Source of the DNA: Acidobacteriota bacterium
GTDB lineage: Bacteria; Acidobacteriota; Terriglobia; Terriglobales; Acidobacteriaceae
Assembly: GCA_003225005.1 (NCBI GenBank)
Contig: QIAN01000162.1
Location: 108,955 to 172,954 of the forward strand
Direction of reading: 5' to 3'
DNA length: 64,000 nt
This document shows, piece after piece, positions 55,622 through 63,664 of this stretch. A program made the position numbers and the translations under genes. The notes under the pieces are model-generated. The model worked only from the letters and a program-made list of their open reading frames with translations. It was not told where the DNA came from and searched no databases. How positions within the stretch are numbered: the first letter of the stretch is position 1; the number at the start of each line of letters is the position of its first letter.

Positions 55622-57172
55622 ATGGAGATCGATCCCCACAACTTGCCGAAGGAAGCTGGCATTCTGCGGCAGATCGTGTTGCAGTTGCTTGGGGTGGTCG
55701 AAGAACAGGACCGATTGCTGGAGCGCGTGCAACACCAGTTGCAGCAACTGCTACGCCAGCGTTACGGGCCGAAGCGGGAGCGCATCGACGAAAACCAGCT
55801 CTTCCTGTTTGCGGCTCAAATCATCGCCGCCGCCCGCCAGGCGAAAGCTGCCGAACCGGGAGCTCAGGGAAGCGGAGCTTCCGGGACCACAAGACGAGTC
55901 CACGGCAAAGGTCATGGACGCAAACCGCTGCCGGCATCTTTGGAGCGTCGTCGCGTGGTGTTCGACTTGGAGGAAGCGCAACGGCAATGCCGGGACTGCC
56001 AGAAATCGATGCAACGCATCGGAGAGGACGTTAGCGAACGACTGGAGTTCGTCCCCGCCTCTCTCCATGTGATCGAAGAAGTGCGGCCCAAGTACGCCTG
56101 CGTCCGCGGTTGTGGCGTGGTCGCAGCCCCGAAGCCAGCGGCGGCCATCGAGAAAGGCTTGCCCGGACCAGGACTGTTGGCCCAGGTCGCGGTTAGCAAA
56201 TATGGCGATCATCTGCCGCTGTACCGGTTAGAAGGTATCTTCCGCCGCCAGGGCGTGGAGTTATCGCGCCAGACGATGTGTGACTGGATGGGAGCCTGCG
56301 CGGAACTGGTCAGCCCGGTGCGGGAACGCATGAAGCAGGTGATGTTGACCTCGAAGGCGGTGCAGACCGATGACACCCCGGTACCGGTACTGGATGCAGA
56401 GTTGACGCGCACCCGCACCGGGCGCATCTGGACCTATGTGGGGGATCGGAATCATCCTTACATCGTGTACGACTACACCGGCAATCGCCGGGGTCAAGGA
56501 CCCGCCGAGTTTTTGCGAAGCTATCGAGGGTATCTCCAGGCCGACGCCTACCCTGGCTATGATGCCATGTTCAAGAATCGATATGGCGAGCTGATCGAGG
56601 TCTTATGTTGGGCGCACGTGCGCCGGTACTTCTATGAAGCCCAAGCCAAGGATGTGGCTCGCGCTACGGTGGTGCTGGCCTATGTGGGGTTGTTGTATGA
56701 CGTCGAACGCGAAGCTCGGGATTGCCATCTGAATGCCGACCAGCGGCTGGCCCTCCGCCAGGCTAGATCGCGACCCATTCTGGAGGACATCAAAAACTAC
56801 CTCGAGGCGGAAAAACCAAAAGTGTTACCCAAAAGTCTGATGGAAGACGCGATCGACTATACCCTGAAAAGCTGGACCGCCCTACTTTGCTACTGCCAGG
56901 ATGGCGATTTGGAAATCGACAACAACGGAGCTGAGCGCAGCCTTCGATCGATCGTGATAGGTCGCAAAAACTGGTTGTTCTATGGCAGTGACGCAGGCGG
57001 ACGCACCGGCGCAGTGTTGAGCACTCTGATCGCCAGCTGCACGCGGCAACTTATCGATCCCTTCGCCTATCTCCGCGATCTCTTCGCACGCATTGCTGCT
57101 CATCCACAAAACCAACTTGACGAACTACTGCCCGATCGCTGGCAACTCGCACACTCATCCGCTCAACCCTGA
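55622..57172 (+). CDS. tnpC: IS66 transposase TnpC
   Basis: The 516-residue protein has an N-terminal leucine-rich coiled region and a zinc-finger-like segment (CRDCQKSMQRIGEDVSERLE...CVRGCG). The DDE domain has Asp in QTDDTPVPV, Asp in LQADAYPGYD and Glu in EIDNNGAERSLRSIVIGRKN. The C-terminal IS66 domain ends near DELLPDRW. It is full length and intact. Confidence 0.97.
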   Translation: MEIDPHNLPKEAGILRQIVLQLLGVVEEQDRLLERVQHQLQQLLRQRYGPKRERIDENQLFLFAAQIIAAARQAKAAEPGAQGSGASGTTRRVHGKGHGRKPLPASLERRRVVFDLEEAQRQCRDCQKSMQRIGEDVSERLEFVPASLHVIEEVRPKYACVRGCGVVAAPKPAAAIEKGLPGPGLLAQVAVSKYGDHLPLYRLEGIFRRQGVELSRQTMCDWMGACAELVSPVRERMKQVMLTSKAVQTDDTPVPVLDAELTRTRTGRIWTYVGDRNHPYIVYDYTGNRRGQGPAEFLRSYRGYLQADAYPGYDAMFKNRYGELIEVLCWAHVRRYFYEAQAKDVARATVVLAYVGLLYDVEREARDCHLNADQRLALRQARSRPILEDIKNYLEAEKPKVLPKSLMEDAIDYTLKSWTALLCYCQDGDLEIDNNGAERSLRSIVIGRKNWLFYGSDAGGRTGAVLSTLIASCTRQLIDPFAYLRDLFARIAAHPQNQLDELLPDRWQLAHSSAQP

Positions 57173-57234
57173 TAAATAGCGATTATTCCCATCTAGGTGG
57201 TCTCTGTTCCCGAATGGTTTTACCGGACGGGTAC

Positions 57235-57243
57235 GAATATTTT
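57235..57243 (+). repeat. Target-site duplication, right copy (GAATATTTT)
   Basis: Identical to 53760-53768, immediately right of the IS66 terminal repeat. Confidence 0.8.
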
Positions 57244-57370
57244 GGGTGTTTCACCAGGGCGCGTAAGTCAACTCCGAGGCGAGAAACGGCTACGTCGTTG
57301 GGTGATTGCTGCCGGAAAGAGAGAAAAGGTTCTGGTCGCAATCGAAACAACCAAGAAGAGAGTTCAGTAG
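57235..57370 (+). pseudogene. GIY-YIG/HTH-like gene, 3' part, separated by IS66
   Basis: Joined to the 5' part at the duplicated GAATATTTT, the frame continues NILGVSPGRVSQLRGEKRLR, then RWVIAAGKREKVLVAIETTK to a stop at 57368-57370. Across the junction VAKTANILGVSPGRVSQLRG forms a textbook helix-turn-helix, strong evidence that the two pieces were one gene. Confidence 0.7.
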
Positions 57371-57528
57371 ATGTCAGAACACGCTCCATGGTGGTTAACC
57401 CATATTGCAGGGCCAATTCTGTTTACGTCGTTTGGTGCGGCGTGCGCTGCAAGAGAAACGTGTGTGTAAACTTACAAAAACCAAACGCCCAAGTCCATTG
57501 ACACAACCGACAGTCGTTAGAGATTTCT

Positions 57529-57590
57529 TTAACAGGGGCGATCACACTCGAAACCCCGGTCATTGAGTGTAATCGCGATTTATCGCCGAC
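57529..57590 (+). repeat. Double-hairpin repeat, copy A
   Basis: AACAGGGGCGATC precedes arms ACACTC / GAGTGT around GAAACCCCGGTCATT. A second stem GCGAT / ATCGC follows. It lies 60 bp beyond the 3' end of the serine hydrolase gene. Confidence 0.55.
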
Positions 57591-57649
57591 CACAGCACTA
57601 AACGGTTTCTGTTGGCGACTCTAAAGGAACGTATCGCCGTTCACTGAGC

Positions 57650-59176
57650 TCATTTCCGCTCTGCGGAGGTGGAAGTAGAAACAGGCATGAAGTCGGCAAG
57701 TCCATCTACCCGCAAAGTGTCCACACTGCCTTTAGGGCTGAGCGTAAATGTTACAAAACTCTTGTCGCGCTCGGGTGCTCTCCAAGTCGCGCGGAAAGTC
57801 TCATATTGCCAATGGTTAAGTGTTCCGACCCAGCCTAGACCTACGATATTCAGACTGATTTCTCCATTCTTAAGTGACACCACTGCATCCCCGTAGAGAT
57901 CATTGGCATACTTGCCCGCGTATTTCTCAATTGGCAAAGAGGGCTTGGTGTTTCGGTTCCGTTCTGTCTCCTGCTTCCTATTTTCAGTCTCATTCTCCTG
58001 CTCAAACCCCTTGAGCGCCTTGAGGTATTCGCCCGCCCGGTCGCGCGCTGGTACTCCGAAGTAAGCGTCGATAACCCTGTAGCCGAGCACCCACGGCGGT
58101 CGGTCGAAAAAGTTTGATAGGATCACGACACCTAAGTGCTCCTCTGGAACGAGCAAAATCTCAGACTTAAAACCCGGATTGGAACCAGTGTGGAAGACAA
58201 CCTTCCGACCGTGATAATCCATGAGGATCCAGCCTAGGCCATACGCCGCGAAGTGGTCCGCAGGGAATTGAAGCTTGTCCAGTCCTTCCGAAAAGTCCAC
58301 ATCGATATTGGGAGTCTGTAATTCCTTCACCCGCTGCAAGCTAAGGAGTCTTTGTCCCTGGTACGCCCCTCCGCTGAGTTGCAGCCTGATCCATTGCGCC
58401 ATGTCAACCGCACTCGAGTTGACGCCTCCCGCTGGTGCGAAGTTGTCGTTGTTCGGCAAAGGCAACGCTTGAACCGTGCCGTTGACTATCCGGTGCGGCA
58501 TTGCCACATTGTCATTGTGAATCTCTCTGATGCTGGTGCTGCTGTCTTTCATACCCAACGGACGGAAGATCTGCTCATGAACAAAATCGTCCCAGCTTCG
58601 ACCCGTTATTGCTGGGACGATCTGCCCCGCCACGACGTACATGCAGTTGTTGTAATCAAACTGGGCACGGAAGCCCAATTTTGGTTGCCAGAAGCGGATG
58701 CGGTAGAGAATTTCATCGCGGGAATACGTGCTGTCAACACAAAGCGCATCATTTTCTGTCAGACCAGTACGGTGGGTTAGGAGGTCACGGACTATCAATT
58801 CACGGGTCGCGTATGAATCGTAGAGCTGAAATGTTGGAAGGTACTTCAGGACGTGGTCGTCCCACCCAAGCTTGCCCTCATCCACCAGCATGGCCAGCGA
58901 CGCTGTTGTAAAACCTTTCGTCACGGAAGCTATGTTGAATATCGTATGCTCATCTACTAGCGCATTATCCCCGAGCTTGCGAACCCCATATCCTTTTGCA
59001 AAGACGACAGCGTCATCTTTCACAACCGCAATCGAGAGTCCCGGAATCTCCGCGTCATGCATTGCCCTGACGATGTATTGATCCAGTTCCTGAAACGAAG
59101 GCTGCTGAGCTGCCACAGTTACGCACATAAGCAGGGAGGTCAGACCTGTGATTACAAGAAGAGTCTTTCGTTGCAC
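57650..59176 (-). CDS. Serine hydrolase, beta-lactamase/penicillin-binding (class C-like)
   Basis: GTG 59176 has GGAGG 10 nt upstream and gives a clean signal peptide (KTLLVITGLTSLLMCVTVAA). The 508-residue protein has the SxxK motif in NIASVTKGF, a YxN motif in FDYNNCMYV, and HTGS (the KTG-box equivalent) in VVFHTGSNPGF. The C-terminal lipocalin-like domain (YAGKYANDLYGDAVVSL) is typical of acidobacterial beta-lactamase-family esterases or D-aminopeptidases. It is exported. An antibiotic-resistance role is not implied. Confidence 0.9.
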   Translation of the reverse strand: MQRKTLLVITGLTSLLMCVTVAAQQPSFQELDQYIVRAMHDAEIPGLSIAVVKDDAVVFAKGYGVRKLGDNALVDEHTIFNIASVTKGFTTASLAMLVDEGKLGWDDHVLKYLPTFQLYDSYATRELIVRDLLTHRTGLTENDALCVDSTYSRDEILYRIRFWQPKLGFRAQFDYNNCMYVVAGQIVPAITGRSWDDFVHEQIFRPLGMKDSSTSIREIHNDNVAMPHRIVNGTVQALPLPNNDNFAPAGGVNSSAVDMAQWIRLQLSGGAYQGQRLLSLQRVKELQTPNIDVDFSEGLDKLQFPADHFAAYGLGWILMDYHGRKVVFHTGSNPGFKSEILLVPEEHLGVVILSNFFDRPPWVLGYRVIDAYFGVPARDRAGEYLKALKGFEQENETENRKQETERNRNTKPSLPIEKYAGKYANDLYGDAVVSLKNGEISLNIVGLGWVGTLNHWQYETFRATWRAPERDKSFVTFTLSPKGSVDTLRVDGLADFMPVSTSTSAERK

Positions 59177-59422
59177 CGTTGGTGATCCTCCATTTGCATT
59201 TTTGCTCCCAGATACTGATACGAACACCGGAGGTCCAAAGTTCTAAAGTTCTCACCTTTTCGTGTGGGTGCAAGGGAGGACACAGGCATGTCCGTTGGGG
59301 GCATTATTCGGAGGAAGGTCGCGATTCGGGGCTGTTACAGTTCACGAAATCAGGGGGATTGCGGTGACAAGTGTGCGGGCAGGAATAAGCCGGATTCCGG
59401 TCGCTGATGGGCCACTCGGAAG

Positions 59423-59488
59423 TCAACTGTTGAAACCAGGCCATAACGCTCAGAACTGGGTCAGTGAGTGATAAGGCGATGTTACGCC
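59423..59488 (+). repeat. Double-hairpin repeat, copy C
   Basis: ACTGTTGAAACCAGGCCATA leads to arms CGCTCA / TGAGTG around GAACTGGGTCAG, then AAGGCGATGTTACGCC, itself a GGCG/CGCC hairpin. It shares its left and right flanks with copy D at 60222. Confidence 0.6.
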
Positions 59489-59521
59489 AACCATCTTGGT
59501 AGGTGTGTCAGGGGCCTTGCG

Positions 59522-60178
59522 ATGCACGTTTGGCTTTCAGTACTATTGCGGAACTTCGGGGGAAATGTGCGCGAAAGGTCAGCGAAGTTGGTTGTTGCTG
59601 TCGTAGTCGGTATGACAGTTGCGTCAGTAGCCTTGTCTCAACAAAGACTAGCCTCAGAGGTGCCACGCAGCCCTACCGCGCAAGGTCTTCGACTCGAAGC
59701 GGGAGTGGTGGAGGGGCATACCTACATAAACACTTCTGTGGGCCTTGAATTCACTACGGCAGACCAGCTGGCACTTGGAACACCAGAATTAAAAGGTCCG
59801 CAAGGCGCTGCCCCTGCAATTGTCAAAGTATTCGCGCTAGGAGAAGCCAAACCGGCTTCAACGACAGAATCGACTGTTTTTTATGCCGAAGACCTTCGCT
59901 ATTCTCCGCCCAGTCAGCGGACGACTGAGGGTTATCTACGCTGGTGCGTCGCGGCTAATCAGCAGGAAGGCTTCCAGCATGTCAAAGGCGAAAAAGAAGG
60001 CAAAATCGGAAACGTCGCTTTCGGGCGGCTAGACTTCCAAAAAGGCGAGGGCGGCGGGCACGAGGCTGTCTTTGTATTGCTCCACAAGGGTGTTGCTTTG
60101 GTGTTCCTCTTTACCGGTTCTGACCTCGAAGCCGTCAATAAGATTGTCGCCTCTACAAAACTGAAGCTTCAACCCTGA
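59522..60178 (+). CDS. Secreted protein, unknown
   Basis: From ATG 59522 the protein has 218 residues. A basic region and a helix (KLVVAVVVGMTVASVALSQ) act as signal peptide. The mature part contains YINTSVGLEFTTADQLALGT, FYAEDLRYSPPSQRTTEGYL, IGNVAFGRLDFQKGEGGGHE and FVLLHKGVALVFLFTGSDLE. The end resembles small periplasmic or cell-surface proteins with a PsbP-like or lipocalin-like fold, but I do not recognise the family. It lies between repeat copies C and D. Confidence 0.65.
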   Translation: MHVWLSVLLRNFGGNVRERSAKLVVAVVVGMTVASVALSQQRLASEVPRSPTAQGLRLEAGVVEGHTYINTSVGLEFTTADQLALGTPELKGPQGAAPAIVKVFALGEAKPASTTESTVFYAEDLRYSPPSQRTTEGYLRWCVAANQQEGFQHVKGEKEGKIGNVAFGRLDFQKGEGGGHEAVFVLLHKGVALVFLFTGSDLEAVNKIVASTKLKLQP

Positions 60179-60221
60179 CTTCGCTCAATTCCTCCAAATA
60201 CGTACAGGAGGCATTTTCAGG

Positions 60222-60297
60222 AGACTGTTGATGAAACAGGCCATTTCGCACATTGACTCTCAATGAGCGCAAAGGCGATGTTACGACAGTGAATCAC
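60222..60297 (+). repeat. Double-hairpin repeat, copy D
   Basis: GACTGTTGATGAAACAGGCC leads to the dyad CATTGA-ctc-TCAATG and then AAAGGCGATGTTACG. The flanks are the same as copy C but the hairpin loop differs. It lies 43 bp behind the secreted orphan gene and 65 bp before the RIT element. Confidence 0.55.
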
Positions 60298-60361
60298 GTT
60301 GTCCTGGAGTCGTGCTGGCGGTGCCTCTGGCGTATAATCCGGCATTCCACCAAGAGTTATG

Positions 60362-60513
60362 GATTACGCATTATAAAAGGGCGCCCCTTTGAGGTAGGTT
60401 TTGAGTGTCAGCCAAAACTTTACCGAAGGGAGCACCCACTATGAACATCAAGTATATTGGCTATCTGGCTCTCGAGATAGCCAATACCATGTGGCCTTCC
60501 GGACTATGTCGAG
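60362..60513 (+). repeat. RIT left inverted repeat
   Basis: It runs from GATTACGCATTATAAAAGGG to GGACTATGTCGAG and pairs with 63665-63816. It is near-identical except for the core spacer and one arm base. The sub-terminal GGGCGCC block is a palindrome. An ATG-led stretch (ATGAACATCAAGTATATTGG) occurs inside but codes for nothing recognisable. Confidence 0.92.
60455..60486 (+). other. Putative recombination core of RIT, left (12-8-12 dyad)
   Basis: Perfect 12-bp arms TATTGGCTATCT / AGATAGCCAATA flank the asymmetric 8-bp spacer GGCTCTCG. This is the layout of tyrosine-recombinase crossover sites such as loxP or dif. Confidence 0.6.
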
Positions 60514-60578
60514 CAGCAGTTCCATAACCCGGTGCATAAGCCCTTCGATACGGTTTTTCTCCACATAGTCTTAGTCTT

Positions 60579-60617
60579 GGTTCTCCCACTGCGACAAAGC
60601 AGTGCAGAAGGAGAACC
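60579..60617 (+). promoter_or_regulatory. Hairpin sequestering the ribosome site of the first RIT recombinase
   Basis: GGTTCTCC pairs with GGAGAACC (8 bp) and CACTGC with GCAGTG (6 bp), closing a GACAAA loop with one 5-nt bulge. The AGGAG ribosome site (60609-60613) lies in the 3' strand, 6 nt before ATG 60620. Translation should be low unless the stem opens. Confidence 0.7.
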
Positions 60618-60619
60618 GC

Positions 60620-61648
60620 ATGGAACGATTTGTCAAAGATCCCCATACACTACGGCAAAAACGTCAGGGTCCTTTATGCCCGCATATCGATGAGTTCGCT
60701 CCGCATCGGAAAGGTCTGGTCGCCGCGCCGGTCACCCTCGTCGAGAAGACAACGATTGACAAGCTACTAGACGACTTCAGTTTGTACCTTCAGCAGGAGC
60801 GCGTGCTCGCACCAACGACGGTAGCCAACTATGTATCCCTCATTAAGAAGTTCTTGACGCATCGTTTTGGAACGGGACCGGCGGACCTTTCCGATCTGAC
60901 GGCTGCCCAGGTTGTCGGATCGGTGCAGCGCCTTGTACCGTCGCTTTGTCGGAAGCGAGCTAAAGTGATGACCAGTGCGCTGCGTTCATTCCTTCGCTAC
61001 GCACGGTATCAGGATTTCATCCGATCGGATCTCGCGGCCTGCGTGCCTTGCGTGGCAGACTGGTCCGTCGCGTCGATTCCAAAAGGCTTGCCGATCGAGC
61101 ATGTCAAACGAGTGCTGGCCAGTTGCAATCGGAAGAGTGCCATCGGCCGACGCGACTACGCGATCCTGTTGCTGTTGGCACGTCTTGGGCTGCGAGCAGG
61201 CGAAGTGGCGGCCCTCACGTTGGAGGACTTCGATTGGGAAAGCGGGCGGCTCACCTTGCGAGGCAAAAGTGACCGCTACGCTGAGCTTCCCGTACCCGCC
61301 GATGTCGGAAAGGCGATCGCGGCTTACCTGAAGGACGGACGCACGCGCTCGACCAACCGCTGTGTGTTCTTGCGGGCACAAGCGCCGGCCGTCGGCCTTA
61401 GGAATAGCAGGTCAGTGGGCTTAATCGTCGCGAAGGCGCTGGCACGCGCTGGGATCAACTGTCGCAGAAAAGGTGCGCACCAGTTCCGGCACACTCTGGC
61501 AACCGAGATGCTCCGCCACGGTGCATCGTTGGCCGAGATCGGCGAAGTCTTGCGGCATCGAAACCCGCAAACTACCGCCATCTATGCCAAGGTCGATCTT
61601 GCCTCGCTACGCACACTAGCCCTTCCATGGCCGGGAGGTATCCGATGA
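60620..61648 (+). CDS. Tyrosine recombinase, first of RIT trio
   Basis: Starting at ATG 60620 behind the hairpin-buried AGGAG, the 342-residue protein has an N-terminal SAM-like core-binding domain (LLDDFSLYLQQERVLAPTTV) and the catalytic domain: Arg ~192 in LGLRAGEVAAL, Lys in LRGKSDR, His287-x-x-Arg290 in HQFRHTLATEM, His in VLRHRNPQTTAIY, and Tyr322. An upstream in-frame GTG at 60602 lies inside the hairpin and is rejected. It ends overlapping the next start as ATGA. Confidence 0.95.
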   Translation: MERFVKDPHTLRQKRQGPLCPHIDEFAPHRKGLVAAPVTLVEKTTIDKLLDDFSLYLQQERVLAPTTVANYVSLIKKFLTHRFGTGPADLSDLTAAQVVGSVQRLVPSLCRKRAKVMTSALRSFLRYARYQDFIRSDLAACVPCVADWSVASIPKGLPIEHVKRVLASCNRKSAIGRRDYAILLLLARLGLRAGEVAALTLEDFDWESGRLTLRGKSDRYAELPVPADVGKAIAAYLKDGRTRSTNRCVFLRAQAPAVGLRNSRSVGLIVAKALARAGINCRRKGAHQFRHTLATEMLRHGASLAEIGEVLRHRNPQTTAIYAKVDLASLRTLALPWPGGIR

Positions 61649-62577
61649 ACACGTTGCAGAAAGCTTTGCAAGAATACCTTGCTATGCGTCGCGCTCTAGG
61701 GTTCCAACTGCTCGACGCTGGTCCTGCCTTGTCAGATTTCGTCTCCTTTTTAAAGCGAAGACGAACCTCTCATATCACCATACGACTGGCGTTAGAGTGG
61801 GCCCAGAAACCTGGCGCTCAACCAGCAAGGTGGGCTCATCGATTGGGTTTTGTTCGCGGTTTTGCCCGATATCGGAGTGCTACGGACCCTCGGACGGAGA
61901 TTCCACCCTGGAGACTTTTGCCATTTCGATCAAAACGGGCTCGCCCGTACTTGTACACAGACGATGAAGTGCGCATGCTGTTGAAAGCTTCTCTGGGATT
62001 GTCTCCGAACAACCCACTGCGAAAGTGGACCTATCACGGTTTGTTGGGTCTGTTGGCTGTTTCGGGTCTGCGTCTCAGTGAGGTTCTTTCACTCCGGCTG
62101 AGCGATGTGGATCTGCAGAACGCGGTTTTGACAGTGCGTGGAACGAAGTTTGGCAAGTGTCGCTTGGTTCCCCTTCACAGTTCGACGCGAAGGGTGCTGT
62201 CGATGTACAAGTCGCGTCGAGACCAGTACCTCCAAGGCCAACCGCCCTCTGACTTTTTCTTCGTTACCAAACGGGGAACTCGATTGGACAAGAACAACGT
62301 CCGCGGAACGTTCCATGCTTTGTCGCGGCAGATAGGCCTTCGCGGTGAGTTCGATAGCCATGGACCTCGCCTGCACGATTTTCGCCATCGATTCGCCATG
62401 CAAACACTTTTACGTTGGTATCGCTCCGGCGACGATGTCGAGCGGCGTCTTCCGGTTCTTTCCACTTATCTCGGACACGTCCGTCCAGACGATACCTACT
62501 GGTATCTGACCGCTTGTCCAGAACTGATGGGACAAGCCGTTGAGCGGTTAGAGAGGCGTTGGAGGACTCCGCAATGA
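61645..62577 (+). CDS. Tyrosine recombinase, second of RIT trio
   Basis: ATG 61645 overlaps the previous stop, with GGGAGG 8 nt upstream. The 310-residue protein has Arg in VSGLRLSEVLSL, Lys in VRGTKFGKCR, His244-x-x-Arg247 in LHDFRHRFAM, His in YLGHVRPDDTY, and nucleophile Tyr285 or Tyr287. All catalytic positions are present. It is coupled to both neighbours, so the three proteins are probably made in fixed ratio. Confidence 0.94.
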   Translation: MNTLQKALQEYLAMRRALGFQLLDAGPALSDFVSFLKRRRTSHITIRLALEWAQKPGAQPARWAHRLGFVRGFARYRSATDPRTEIPPWRLLPFRSKRARPYLYTDDEVRMLLKASLGLSPNNPLRKWTYHGLLGLLAVSGLRLSEVLSLRLSDVDLQNAVLTVRGTKFGKCRLVPLHSSTRRVLSMYKSRRDQYLQGQPPSDFFFVTKRGTRLDKNNVRGTFHALSRQIGLRGEFDSHGPRLHDFRHRFAMQTLLRWYRSGDDVERRLPVLSTYLGHVRPDDTYWYLTACPELMGQAVERLERRWRTPQ

Positions 62578-63575
62578 AGAGTACATCCAACTTTCCTGGT
62601 TTGTTGGAGGGCTTCTTCACCCAGCGTTTGCTGCAGCAGAAACAAGCCAGCCCACACACCATTGCTTCGTATCGTGATACGTTTCGACTTCTGTTCCGGT
62701 TTACCGAGAAACGCCTGCACAAACCACCCTCTCGGTTGACCTTGGAAGAGATCGACGCGCCATTGGTCGCGGCGTTTCTAAATGATCTCGAAAAAAGTCG
62801 CTCCATCTCACCACGCAGCCGCAATCTCCGACTGACTGCCATTCGCTCTTTCTTTCGCTATGCTGCCTATGAAGCACCAGCACACTCGGCCCAGATCCAG
62901 CGTGTGCTGGCGATTCCCGGCAAACGGTATGACCGTGTGCAGATTCATTTCCTTTCACACGCCGAACTGGACGCACTTCTCGGCGCTCCTGAGCTAGAGA
63001 CCTGGTCTGGCCGCCGCGATCACGCTCTGCTGATGGTGGCGGTGCAGACTGGGTTGCGCTTATCTGAGCTGACGGGCTTGAAGCGACAAGATGTCATGGT
63101 CGATACAGGCGCTCATGTGCGCTGTACAGGGAAAGGACGGAAGGAGAGATGTACCCCACTGACCAAGCAAACCAGGGCCGTATTGAAAAACTGGTTGAAT
63201 GAACCCCAAAGGGCGCATACGGAGATGCTTTTTCCCAACGCTCGGGGCAATCGTCTCAGCGGTGATGGCGTGCGATACGTCCTTGCAAAGCACATTGTGA
63301 CCGCTTCCAAGACCTGCCCTTCGCTGCTTAGGAAGAAAGTGACACCGCATGTGCTGCGCCACACCATGGCCATGGAACTCCTTCAGGCTGGGGTCGATCG
63401 CGCGGTGATCGCACTCTGGCTTGGACATGAGTCCGTGGAAACGACACAAGTCTACCTCGATGCCAACCTTGCTCTTAAGGAGGAGATCCTTACAAAGATG
63501 AGATCACCAAATGGTACTAACTCCGGCCGCTACAAACCGCCCGATAGCCTCCTGGCCTTTCTGAACGGCCTGTAA
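62574..63575 (+). CDS. Tyrosine recombinase, third of RIT trio
   Basis: ATG 62574 overlaps the previous stop (ATGA) with GGAGGA 7 nt upstream. The 333-residue protein has Arg in QTGLRLSELTGL, Lys in CTGKGRKERC, His259-x-x-Arg262 in HVLRHTMAMELL, His in LGHESVETTQVY, and Tyr294. It is full length, of XerC/D-like size. Confidence 0.95.
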   Translation: MKSTSNFPGLLEGFFTQRLLQQKQASPHTIASYRDTFRLLFRFTEKRLHKPPSRLTLEEIDAPLVAAFLNDLEKSRSISPRSRNLRLTAIRSFFRYAAYEAPAHSAQIQRVLAIPGKRYDRVQIHFLSHAELDALLGAPELETWSGRRDHALLMVAVQTGLRLSELTGLKRQDVMVDTGAHVRCTGKGRKERCTPLTKQTRAVLKNWLNEPQRAHTEMLFPNARGNRLSGDGVRYVLAKHIVTASKTCPSLLRKKVTPHVLRHTMAMELLQAGVDRAVIALWLGHESVETTQVYLDANLALKEEILTKMRSPNGTNSGRYKPPDSLLAFLNGL

Positions 63576-63664
63576 CATCGCAAAAGCTATGTCGAGCAGT
63601 AAGGGGGAGTCAAACCTGGCGGTCTCCAGTCTGAGGCAGACTTGCTGGAACGGCTTCCTCTCCT

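Larger units (their letters stand above)
53769..57234 (+). mobile_element. Complete IS66-family insertion sequence (3,466 bp)
   Basis: It is bounded by GTACCCGTCCGGT at 53769-53781 and its exact complement at 57222-57234, and flanked by GAATATTTT on both sides. It carries tnpA-like, frameshifted tnpB-like and tnpC transposase genes on the plus strand, plus a DUF6788-like gene and a reverse-strand passenger between tnpB and tnpC. The intact target duplication indicates a fairly recent insertion. Confidence 0.9.

Noticed and set aside
54910..56034. A 374-codon plus-strand ORF across the IS66 element
   Set aside because: It runs out of frame through DUF6788 and tnpC, both of which have strong family motifs.
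57650..59176. Antibiotic-resistance beta-lactamase
   Set aside because: The SxxK/YxN/HTG pattern and C-terminal domain fit generic serine hydrolases or peptidases; no evidence for beta-lactam hydrolysis.
57529..60297. A true integron cassette array
   Set aside because: The hairpin repeats lack proper R'/R'' attC boxes, no intI is present, and only two genes fit the pattern; kept as a finding about repeats only.
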